Source: Fragilaria radians (Eukaryota > Bacillariophyta > Fragilariophyceae > Fragilariales > Fragilariaceae). From it: a DNA stretch of 13,846 nt. The stretch covers positions 7,961 to 21,806 of the forward strand of contig CAAAJI010000214.1 in NCBI GenBank assembly GCA_900642245.1, written 5' to 3'. A program made the position numbers and the translations under genes. The notes below the pieces were generated by a model. The model did no database searches, was not told where the DNA came from, and saw only the letters and a list, made by a program, of their open reading frames with translations. Within the stretch, counting starts at the first letter, position 1. Every line of letters begins with the position of its first letter. Of this stretch, positions 7,400 to 13,143 are shown piece by piece.

Positions 7400-7643
7400 A
7401 ATGATATTCATCTGTTACTCCCTACGGGTGTACTTCCGGGTTCCCACTTCACCGATGAGCCTTACAGTCACCACTCGTCTCATGAATCTACTACGCTGCC
7501 CTTCTTGATTTGACCTCAAGTTCCTGCCACTTGTGTCAGTCCTGCCTTGGGATTTACATCTTTGGGTTTGGGTTTGGTGTTGGGGACAGCTGCCAAATTT
7601 ACATCACGGATTCTCCCAGGATCAACTCCAAGGAGCAACAATA

Positions 7644-7648
7644 ATAAC
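7644..7648. repeat. Target site duplication of element C, left copy (ATAAC)
   Basis: ATAAC directly precedes the LTR here, and ATAAC directly follows the other LTR at 13139-13143. Five base pairs is the usual copia duplication length. Confidence 0.85.
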
Positions 7649-7868
7649 TATTGAACAAAAGTCTACTTTTGATAATAGCTGGTTGAGTACCACCTCTTGA
7701 TAGGCTCTCTAGCAGGCTCTTCTTAATTCAGAATTGCTACTAAGTTTTAATCACTATTGTGAGCGTAAGCTCTCTTCTTCTGCTTCCTAATCCAACTGGT
7801 AGTTTCTTTCTGTTGTTGACATCATCTTTGACTAAATTGACTAAATAATTTTTTTTTGCTTCCTAACA
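7649..7868 (-). repeat. 3' LTR of element C (220 bp)
   Basis: On the minus strand it begins TGTTAGGAAGC at 7868, after the purine tract, and ends GTTCAATA at 7649 against the target duplication. Its first 50 or so and last 60 or so bases match the other LTR closely, but the middle (roughly 7710-7820) has no counterpart there. The middle contains TTTAATCACTATTG (plus strand, 7746-7759), discussed with the primer site. The terminal repeat is imperfect: TGTTA at one end and CAATA at the other. Confidence 0.88.
7828..7845 (-). promoter_or_regulatory. Tandem TTGACTAAA pair in the LTR of element C (possible U3 element)
   Basis: The 9-mer TTGACTAAA occurs twice in a row on the plus strand. The same pair is kept in the other LTR at 13100-13117. 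In the sense of the element it lies about 25-40 bp from the LTR start, in U3, where promoter elements reside. A TGACTAA core resembles bZIP sites, but no factor can be named. Confidence 0.35.
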
Positions 7869-7884
7869 CACTCCTGCTGGACAA
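7869..7884 (-). other. Polypurine tract of element C
   Basis: On the minus strand CCAGCAGGAGTG lies between the pol stop (TAG, 7887-7885) and the LTR start TGTTAGG. Element A has CAGGAGAGTG at the same place. It would prime plus-strand synthesis. Confidence 0.6.
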
Positions 7885-9597
7885 CTAAACATTCAAGATT
7901 TCTCTTCTAAATTGATGAAACCTTCCATCTGTGACTTGCTTTGTCAAGTAATCAGCAGTCATGTTGTTTGTTGTACAGAATCTTGTGTCTACTTCCTTCT
8001 TCTCGATGAGATCAGTAATGTAAAAATACTTAATGTTGAAATGCCTAGTCCTCTTTCCAGAACTCAATTTTCCTTTGTTCTCCAATTTCATTGAACTTTG
8101 ATTGTCTCTCATAATTACTGTCTTCATATTGTTCACTCCTTGCTCTTGCAAAAATAAATTTGTCCATACAATTTTTGATATGACATCATCCAAAGCAACA
8201 AGTTCCTCTTCTGTTGAACTTCTTGTGTTGATCTTTTGCTTTATAGAAAATGATTGTATGGTACCTTCTCCCAGAGACATTGTGGCTCCTGTGTGGCTTT
8301 TCATATCATGATGCACAGCAAATGCTGCATCAACGTGCCATATAATCGCCTTTTCGTCGCTCAAACGTAGAGTTAAAACATCATCTTTTGTTTCTTTTAA
8401 AAATCCTAGCACCTTACATAGCTTAAACCAGTCCTGTTCTCCTGGATCCTTCACTCTTGTAGTCAAATATGCCACTGCAGTTTGTATGTCTGGTCTTGCC
8501 CTTTTAGATAAAAATAGGCACTTAGCAACAAATGTATGGAATATCTGCTTTTTTCTGTTTGATAATTTTATGCCATCTTCCTTAACCTTGAATAAATTTT
8601 CATTCCATGGATACTTTGATGTTACTATCTCCTCTGGAAATTCCTTTAATAGACTTGAAATGTATTCCTTCATGTCGATTTTTACTTTTCCTTCTTTAGA
8701 AAAATCTAATTTCATTGCCAAATATTTGTGAATTTTGACTCTTTTTACTTTCACCATGGCAACAGATGGATCTCCATACATGTCTTCCAACCATTTGTGG
8801 AATTCATTGTTCACCTTTGGATCTATGTGGCTGGATTTGAGATCATCCACGTGCCAAGTCACTGTGTGTTGCCTTCCTTTGATGATTCTATTTGCAACAC
8901 ATGGATCGTAAGGATTGATTGTAAACCCTATACTTTTTAAATCCTTCTTCAGCTTTTTGTAAAACAATAGAGCTGCCTGAAGCGTTCCATACACAGCCTT
9001 GAGTAGTTCCACATATAGGATCTTGTCTTTACCTTCCTGGGATACAAATCCTTGATATAACGTAGGATTAAGTGATACTAGTATATCAACTAACGATCCT
9101 CTTATCTTCATAATCACCTTCTCAGTACCATTCTGTTCCATGTCAGTCTGGATAAATGCATTTGGAATATCTGCAGTCATGATATCACAATTTTCTTTTG
9201 CGTCAATTGTTGCAGTTAACAATATTGACTCGGTTGAAGCTGTTGGGCTGGATACATCCTCCTTGTTGATGTACTCTCTTTGAGTACTCCCATTTGCACA
9301 TGCTCTTGCCTTGACTCTGCCATCTTTCTTTTCTGTTAAAAATATGACGCTATCTAGTGCCTTTTCTCTTTCACTTTTAGTCATATCACCAATGTGAACT
9401 GGCTTAAATGCATATCTATCATGGAGCTGTTTAACTTCACTGATTGCTGCATCATATCCCTTCTTTCCAAAGTGTTTTAAGCCTTTGTTCAACCCATAAG
9501 TTTCCATAAACGCATATTCTTTTTTATGCTGCTTTTCATTTAAATAGTGAATTGTCTTGGCAATCATGAATTTGGACTCACTTGTATATTCATGCAT
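7885..9597 (-). CDS. Element C reverse transcriptase-RNase H, intact frame of 570 codons
   Basis: This is the C-terminal half of a copia polyprotein and the longest undamaged frame in the window. RT: KDGRVKARACANG at 91-103, TADIPNAFIQTD at 141-152 (first catalytic Asp 143), YGTLQAALLFYK at 203-214, INPYDPCVAN at 227-236 and WHVDDLKSSH at 248-257, where HVDD replaces the usual YVDD (Asp 251, 252). RNase H: WHVDAAFAV from 420 (Asp 423), RSSTEEEL at 459-466 (Glu), MRDNQSS from 496 (Asp 498), TRHFNIKY at 517-524, ADYLTKQ near the end. The enzyme copies element RNA into cDNA and degrades the template. The ATG at 9597 is internal; in an intact element this region is translated as part of Gag-Pol, joined across the A run at 9602-9610. 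Confidence 0.93.
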   Translation of the reverse strand: MHEYTSESKFMIAKTIHYLNEKQHKKEYAFMETYGLNKGLKHFGKKGYDAAISEVKQLHDRYAFKPVHIGDMTKSEREKALDSVIFLTEKKDGRVKARACANGSTQREYINKEDVSSPTASTESILLTATIDAKENCDIMTADIPNAFIQTDMEQNGTEKVIMKIRGSLVDILVSLNPTLYQGFVSQEGKDKILYVELLKAVYGTLQAALLFYKKLKKDLKSIGFTINPYDPCVANRIIKGRQHTVTWHVDDLKSSHIDPKVNNEFHKWLEDMYGDPSVAMVKVKRVKIHKYLAMKLDFSKEGKVKIDMKEYISSLLKEFPEEIVTSKYPWNENLFKVKEDGIKLSNRKKQIFHTFVAKCLFLSKRARPDIQTAVAYLTTRVKDPGEQDWFKLCKVLGFLKETKDDVLTLRLSDEKAIIWHVDAAFAVHHDMKSHTGATMSLGEGTIQSFSIKQKINTRSSTEEELVALDDVISKIVWTNLFLQEQGVNNMKTVIMRDNQSSMKLENKGKLSSGKRTRHFNIKYFYITDLIEKKEVDTRFCTTNNMTADYLTKQVTDGRFHQFRREILNV

Positions 9598-9598
9598 T

Positions 9599-10003
9599 TC
9601 ATTTTTTTTTATTTTCTTGAAATAAATTTAATTTACTTGGCTGTCGTATTTCTCTGCCTGATCTTGTTCTTAATCTCCCATCATTACTTTCGATTTCAAG
9701 TTGATCTTTGCTTGCATTGTCATGATAACTCTGATCATCTTGTGTATTCTCATCATCACTTGGATCATCTTCTAAATATCCATTGTCACTATTGGATGTT
9801 TCATTATTGACATTATTATCACTCTCTTGGTGGAGTATTCCTGTTGGATTGGATTTCACTACTTGCTATATCTCTGCTGTTTCATTTGGATTCATTTCAT
9901 CCATGTCATTGATTCCATCCATGTCAATAATACTAATCTCATCTTCTGTTTCATATTCAGTCTCACTTGCATTTTGATTTTGATTTGCTCCCACTCCTGC
10001 AAT
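9599..10003 (-). pseudogene. Element C pol linker between integrase and RT
   Basis: The integrase frame continues past its TGA (10006-10004) through a Gln/Asn and acidic stretch, a TAG at 9868-9866, and then a long Asn/Asp/Ser-rich acidic region ending in RTRSGREIRQPSKL. This last motif is the basic box that precedes RT in copia pol. The frame ends at a TGA (9601-9599) straight after nine A residues. RT resumes in the +1 frame three bases on. All three breaks are single-base events, and the TAG is one C-to-T change from CAG. Confidence 0.82.
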
Positions 10004-11683
10004 TCAAGAGGAATCATAGAGTGTTATTCCAGTTCTGCTGTCAATTTTGCAACCATTTGGAATTCCTTCATTTTCTGCCATTTTATGAACCATATCGATA
10101 ACTGTTGCTGTAATTGGGATAGCTGTGATATTTCTTCTTGTTATTAATCTTCCACTTCTAAGGTCTAAAAGTGTGTGTCCTCCCTGTTCATTGTCTGTGT
10201 ATCTTAGGTAAATACAGTCCAGAGTTCTTGGAAGTTGAGAATTTCTTGGTTCAGGTTCGGTATGGGCTTGGACATAAGGTCCAAATGGAATGGAACAATG
10301 CTTTTGATAATCCAATGCTTTTTGATGTAGTATCATTCTAGGACTGTAGAATTGTGATACTCCTCCTTTTGGTGGAAAGTAGTTTAACTTCTTGGCACAT
10401 TCCATAGTTAGCATTTTGATCATGATTTTTGGGATTTTTGTATAAGGTAGTCTGTGATAAGCTGCGCGAAATCTTTCCTTGATGACTCTATTGTTTCTCT
10501 CGGCTTCTGAAACATGTTCTTGTGGGTTTGAATAATTGACATGTATCCCAAATTCATCCGGCAATCTCTTTGTCAATGGTCTAAATTCATTATCACATAA
10601 TATGGTCTTGACTTTAAAACCTGCTTTGTCATATATCCTGAGGACATTCTGCAATACACTCCTGTAAGCTTCCGGTGTTTGATTGGGTATCCACTCTGCT
10701 GTTCTATACATCAGATGCCTGGAAACGGTAGTGAGGAATGGTATTCCATTTACTTTAATTCCATCAATGCACAGTGTAACATTTTGGTGACTCTGGGTCG
10801 ATTCCTTTGGTATCTCAATGTAGTCTGACACTACTGGAGCTGGAGTCTTCCTTGTTGTCTTCCCTTTCAGGGCTCCAATATCTGCTCCAAATATTTTTTC
10901 GGCAATATTAATGTCTTCAATGGTGATTGGTAGATTTTTAACCATGTTTGATCTGACAATATCCTTAAAATCTTTGATAGATGGTGTACTCAATGCATTA
11001 TAAATTTGTCTCGCTAGCTTTGCTTTCTGAAATTGTCTTTCTGTATAAAAAGATCTGTTCTCCTCAACACTTTCAATTGAATGATTTACCATAGAAACCT
11101 GGGAACTTGTGTTATAGGTTGGTTTATAAATGTATAATCCACTCTCGTTCTTTAAAAATTTCACTTGCTTATTGGGCAGGTGTACAATAAATGCTTCCTC
11201 TCTGTTGGAATCATATACTACTCTGTATTTTTTCTCCATCTCTGATAGACTGAATATGTTGGTGATGGCTTTTGTAGAAAACCAAACTTCACCATATCCT
11301 GGAACAGTTGCCTTTTTTGTAGTAATAACTTCCCCACCATTGGTTGACAGTTTCATCACATCATCAACCTCACGAATGTTCTCCACTAGATTTGGATTAC
11401 AGAATAAATTAACTGTTGAGCCATTATCAAGTAGAATAATCTCTCTCATAACATCTGCTTGATACATTTGTATATGGGCCCCACTCCATTCTCTGTTGGA
11501 TGATTGACTTGATGCTGTAGTTGTTTCTTGACTTGCCGTTGAAGCTTCTGAGTTTGAGCTTACATGACTTTGCTGTTTTGCCTTTTTTATGGCCCATTCA
11601 TTCTTTGGTGTGACATCTTTGAGCCTGCAGTTTGGAGATTTATGTCCTCCTTTCCCGCAACAATAACATTTTCCTTCCAGCAT
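10004..11683 (-). CDS. Element C Gag C-terminus, protease and integrase (559 codons)
   Basis: An uninterrupted frame; it is in fact open further upstream to 11768. Residues 6-19 (CYCCGKGGHKSPNC) are a CX2CX4HX4C zinc knuckle. ILLDNGSTVNLF at 83-94 is the protease active site, with Asn in the D-x-G position where Thr or Ser is usual. Integrase follows: ALKGKTTRKTPAPV at 271-284 is shared with element A, LCID (Asp 307), ILCDNEF (Asp 364) and SEAERNNRVIKER (Glu 395) form the DDE triad, and RSGRLITRRNITAIP lies near the C-terminus. No canonical HHCC zinc-binding set is visible at residues 210-260. The product would cut the precursor and insert cDNA. The ATG at 11683 is internal to the polyprotein; a TGA at 10006-10004 ends the frame too early. 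Confidence 0.9.
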   Translation of the reverse strand: MLEGKCYCCGKGGHKSPNCRLKDVTPKNEWAIKKAKQQSHVSSNSEASTASQETTTASSQSSNREWSGAHIQMYQADVMREIILLDNGSTVNLFCNPNLVENIREVDDVMKLSTNGGEVITTKKATVPGYGEVWFSTKAITNIFSLSEMEKKYRVVYDSNREEAFIVHLPNKQVKFLKNESGLYIYKPTYNTSSQVSMVNHSIESVEENRSFYTERQFQKAKLARQIYNALSTPSIKDFKDIVRSNMVKNLPITIEDINIAEKIFGADIGALKGKTTRKTPAPVVSDYIEIPKESTQSHQNVTLCIDGIKVNGIPFLTTVSRHLMYRTAEWIPNQTPEAYRSVLQNVLRIYDKAGFKVKTILCDNEFRPLTKRLPDEFGIHVNYSNPQEHVSEAERNNRVIKERFRAAYHRLPYTKIPKIMIKMLTMECAKKLNYFPPKGGVSQFYSPRMILHQKALDYQKHCSIPFGPYVQAHTEPEPRNSQLPRTLDCIYLRYTDNEQGGHTLLDLRSGRLITRRNITAIPITATVIDMVHKMAENEGIPNGCKIDSRTGITLYDSS

Positions 11684-11697
11684 GGCAAATGATAATT

Positions 11698-11976
11698 CTA
11701 CCTTCTCCTCTTCTTGATTCTTTTTCTTTTCTGACTCTTTTCCACTCGCTTTATATCCATTCTTTTTTCATTGTCTAATTGGTGACTGCTTAAGACATTA
11801 TTGGCTTCTACTAAATTCTGTGGATATTGATTGTTCTTGAGTGATTGTTGGGTTTGAAGGCCTGCTAGTAAGGATCCACACTTGCTCCTATCACTGTTCT
11901 TGAGATAAATGTATGCTGTTAATTGATTGAAAGCCTTTTTCACTAACTCCTTGTTATTGTTTTCATCTTCTTGGTC
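11698..11976 (-). pseudogene. Element C Gag, middle part after the TAA
   Basis: In phase with the preceding Gag frame but separated by a TAA at 11979-11977. It begins DQEDENNNKELVKKAFNQL and continues with SLLAGLQTQQSL and YPQNLVEANNVL, a region that links the capsid-like domain with the zinc knuckle. After six A residues (11768-11763) the natural continuation lies in the frame of the zinc knuckle ORF, where a Lys/Glu-rich helix (SEKKKNQEEEKVELSF) leads straight into it. The last residues of this frame (KRKRIKKRRR) are therefore out-of-frame readings. One missing A in the run explains the shift. Confidence 0.8.
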
Positions 11977-12663
11977 TTATCCTTTCAAAGATCTGATGTA
12001 TCGTGTTAATTGGATTGGTCCCCCAAGGTGTGTAGTTAGCACATCTAACGCTGCTTTGAATCTTTTTGTGTACTCCTGAAGGAGCTCACCATCCTTCTGT
12101 CTTAAATTGATAAAATTTCTCATTGCATCAGCAATTATAGACATTTCATACCTGTTTTCATGCTGGCGAATAATTTTCAGCAATTCTATGGGACTTCCCC
12201 TGATTTTGGTTGAATAATCGGGATGAGCTTCAATCTTATTCTGCATGCTCCTTGATGATTGCTCCCATAACAGTGCATATGCTTTGAATACATTGGTTTC
12301 ATAATGTTGTTTTCTTTTCATAAAATTGTCATATTCAGCTTGGAAATCAATTTGAAATTGTTTATTTTCCATCTCAGAAATCTTCTCATCATATGATTCA
12401 CTTCTTTTTAGGGTTGGCTTATGTTGCAATACATTGTACTCTTCCAAGTGTTCTAAAGAATAAGCAATGTCCTGTCCAAAAGGGAATGTTCTAGTAATGT
12501 GATTAATTATGTACTCTGACTGTTTTGCAGAGCCCAGTACGTACATAAAATCACCAATAGATTTTTTGTGTGGCTTGTAACCACCAAACCTATTTCCTTG
12601 CCTGACCAAAGTATTCCTAAATTCATGCTTCTTCTTCCTAGTCATCATCATTTTTGAACTCAT
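11977..12663 (-). CDS. Element C Gag capsid-like region
   Basis: About 228 codons from an ATG at 12663-12661 (a GTG precedes it at 12666). It has FRNTLVRQGNRFGGYKPHKK near the N-terminus, an aromatic and helical middle (FDFQAEYDNFMKRKQHYE-like, with a Trp in ALLWEQ), SPIELLKIIRQHENRYE, and FINLRQKDGELLQEYTKRFKAA. The last block resembles the conserved Gag stretch of copia and other LTR elements around L-R-Q-x-x-x-E-x-x-x-x-Y-x-x-x-F. Gag forms the particle that packages the RNA. The frame is closed by a TAA at 11979-11977, but the protein clearly continues beyond it. The N-terminal residues (MMSSKMMMTRKKK) may be an out-of-frame reading, since an Asp-rich alternative exists in the overlapping frame. 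Confidence 0.8.
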   Translation of the reverse strand: MSSKMMMTRKKKHEFRNTLVRQGNRFGGYKPHKKSIGDFMYVLGSAKQSEYIINHITRTFPFGQDIAYSLEHLEEYNVLQHKPTLKRSESYDEKISEMENKQFQIDFQAEYDNFMKRKQHYETNVFKAYALLWEQSSRSMQNKIEAHPDYSTKIRGSPIELLKIIRQHENRYEMSIIADAMRNFINLRQKDGELLQEYTKRFKAALDVLTTHLGGPIQLTRYIRSLKG

Positions 12664-12823
12664 CACTTTCTCTTTCTTGCCTCCTTGCTATTCCTCCTCT
12701 ACTAGACTTGGTGTCTTGTTCTCTCTTTTCAATGAGGCTTCTTCCTTTCTCGGTGTTATTCAAGCACCTTTGCACAACTTGAATTGGTTTCCCTATCTTC
12801 TTATGACTGATACTCCACTCCAA
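12638..12823 (-). pseudogene. Element C possible Gag N-terminal piece, frame-shifted
   Basis: A 61-codon frame overlaps the start of the capsid-like frame by about 25 bases in another phase. It is basic and then acidic at its end (RRQERESDEFKNDDD). It has no ATG (the first codon is TTG, after an upstream TAG). Its position just upstream of Gag, and the abrupt start of plausible Gag sequence downstream, suggest that it is the original Gag N-terminus separated by a one-base shift near 12640. It could equally be non-coding leader. Confidence 0.4.
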
Positions 12824-12961
12824 TGAAACAGATAATCTGTTCTATTTTCACACGGTGATCTGAGACTCTTCACTGGTCCTATAAGATAAGACAGAATCGA
12901 ATTTGCAGTCTTTTGCACTCCGTTTGGCTTCACGCAATTGGTTTACGAGCGATCGACAAAT
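12824..12961 (-). other. Leader of element C between primer site and gag
   Basis: No ORF or known motif is recognised here. It would hold the 5' untranslated leader and any packaging signal. Confidence 0.5.
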
Positions 12962-12975
12962 CAATAGTGATTAAA
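12962..12975 (-). promoter_or_regulatory. Putative primer binding site of element C, complementary to its own LTR
   Basis: On the minus strand TTTAATCACTATTG starts at the first base after the 5' LTR, exactly where the primer binding site must be. It does not resemble the 3' end or anticodon region of any tRNA I know. Its exact complement, CAATAGTGATTAAA, occurs in the element-sense strand of the 3' LTR (7759 down to 7746, nucleotides 110-123 of the LTR). Complementarity covers all 14 bases and ends exactly at the LTR boundary, so the 3' end of such a primer would begin synthesis at the LTR end. Confidence 0.5.
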
Positions 12976-13138
12976 TATTGAACGAAAGTCTACTTTTGAT
13001 AATAGCTGGTTGAATACCACCTCTTGATTAGCTCTTACTCAGTCTTGGCAAGTTTGGCCTAGGGTGACATTCTACGTCACCTCACGAAAGACATTATCTT
13101 TGACTAAATTGACTAAATAATTTTTTTGCTCCCCAACA
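12976..13138 (-). repeat. 5' LTR of element C (163 bp, variant centre)
   Basis: On the minus strand it begins TGTTGGGGAGC at 13138 and ends GTTCAATA at 12976. The ends match the other LTR with only a few differences, but about 54 bp in the middle are unrelated to the roughly 112 bp at that place in the other copy. The middle includes a perfect 6-bp inverted repeat, GGTGAC (13063-13068) and GTCACC (13076-13081), with a 7-base loop. The outer edge abuts the target duplication. Confidence 0.85.
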
Positions 13139-13143
13139 ATAAC
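13139..13143. repeat. Target site duplication of element C, right copy (ATAAC)
   Basis: Matches 7644-7648. The COQ8-like frame continues straight after it. Confidence 0.85.

Larger units (their letters stand above)
7235..7648 (+). pseudogene. COQ8/ADCK3-like kinase, 5' part (linker and VP motif), with in-frame stop
   Basis: The frame is open from 7235 with no ATG. It encodes a polar low-complexity linker, including three NSSS repeats (7364-7399) and a His/Ser-rich stretch, up to a TGA at 7511-7513. In the same frame follow PQVPATCVSPALGFTSLGLG and LVLGTAAKFTSRILPGSTPR, which fit the conserved segment in front of the kinase core of COQ8 proteins (a VP motif, then a Gly-rich LGxGLxLG helix). 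It ends with Asn codons at 7648, where the LTR of element C starts. COQ8 is a UbiB-family atypical kinase/ATPase of the inner mitochondrial membrane needed for coenzyme Q synthesis. The TGA is one C-to-T change from CGA, and the Cys and Pro after the VP motif sit where basic residues are usual, so this part seems to be decaying. The true start is not visible. Confidence 0.75.
7649..13138 (-). mobile_element. Element C: nearly complete Ty1/copia retrotransposon inserted in the COQ8-like gene
   Basis: About 5.5 kb on the minus strand: LTR (13138-12976), primer-site region, leader, gag, zinc knuckle, protease, integrase, linker, RT, RNase H, purine tract and LTR (7868-7649), flanked by the 5-bp duplication ATAAC. 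Integrase before RT defines Ty1/copia. Gag and Pol lie on one original frame broken by TAA at 11979-11977, TGA at 10006-10004, TAG at 9868-9866, and single-base shifts in A runs at 11763-11768 and 9602-9610 (a further one probably lies near 12640). The RT-RNase H part is intact over 570 codons. Among the three elements it is the best preserved and, by its clean target duplication, probably the youngest. Confidence 0.93.

Noticed and set aside
7500..7520. Intron at the TGA of the COQ8-like gene
   Set aside because: No convincing GT...AG pair restores the frame, and the sequence on both sides is in the same phase, so a point mutation is simpler. Not fully excluded.
7746..7770. The 14-mer match as part of a longer inverted duplication of the leader
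   Set aside because: Identity stops at both ends of the 14 bases; only weak, gapped similarity (GAGCGTAAGC against GCTCGTAAAC) follows, which is too little to support a duplication.
9599..9612. Programmed -1 frameshift at the A run
   Set aside because: RT lies in the +1 frame relative to the linker, so a -1 slip would not reach it; an extra base in the run is the simplest explanation.
7912..9977. Plus-strand ORFs antisense to the RT-RNase H and linker of element C
   Set aside because: They mirror the intact 570-codon minus-strand frame; their hydrophobic, Ser/Cys/His-rich content is typical of antisense readings.
12962..12975. Ordinary tRNA primer site, for example initiator Met tRNA
   Set aside because: The sequence shows no match to an acceptor end (no TGG start) or to the initiator anticodon stem that I can recognise. 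A search of the tRNA set could reverse this.
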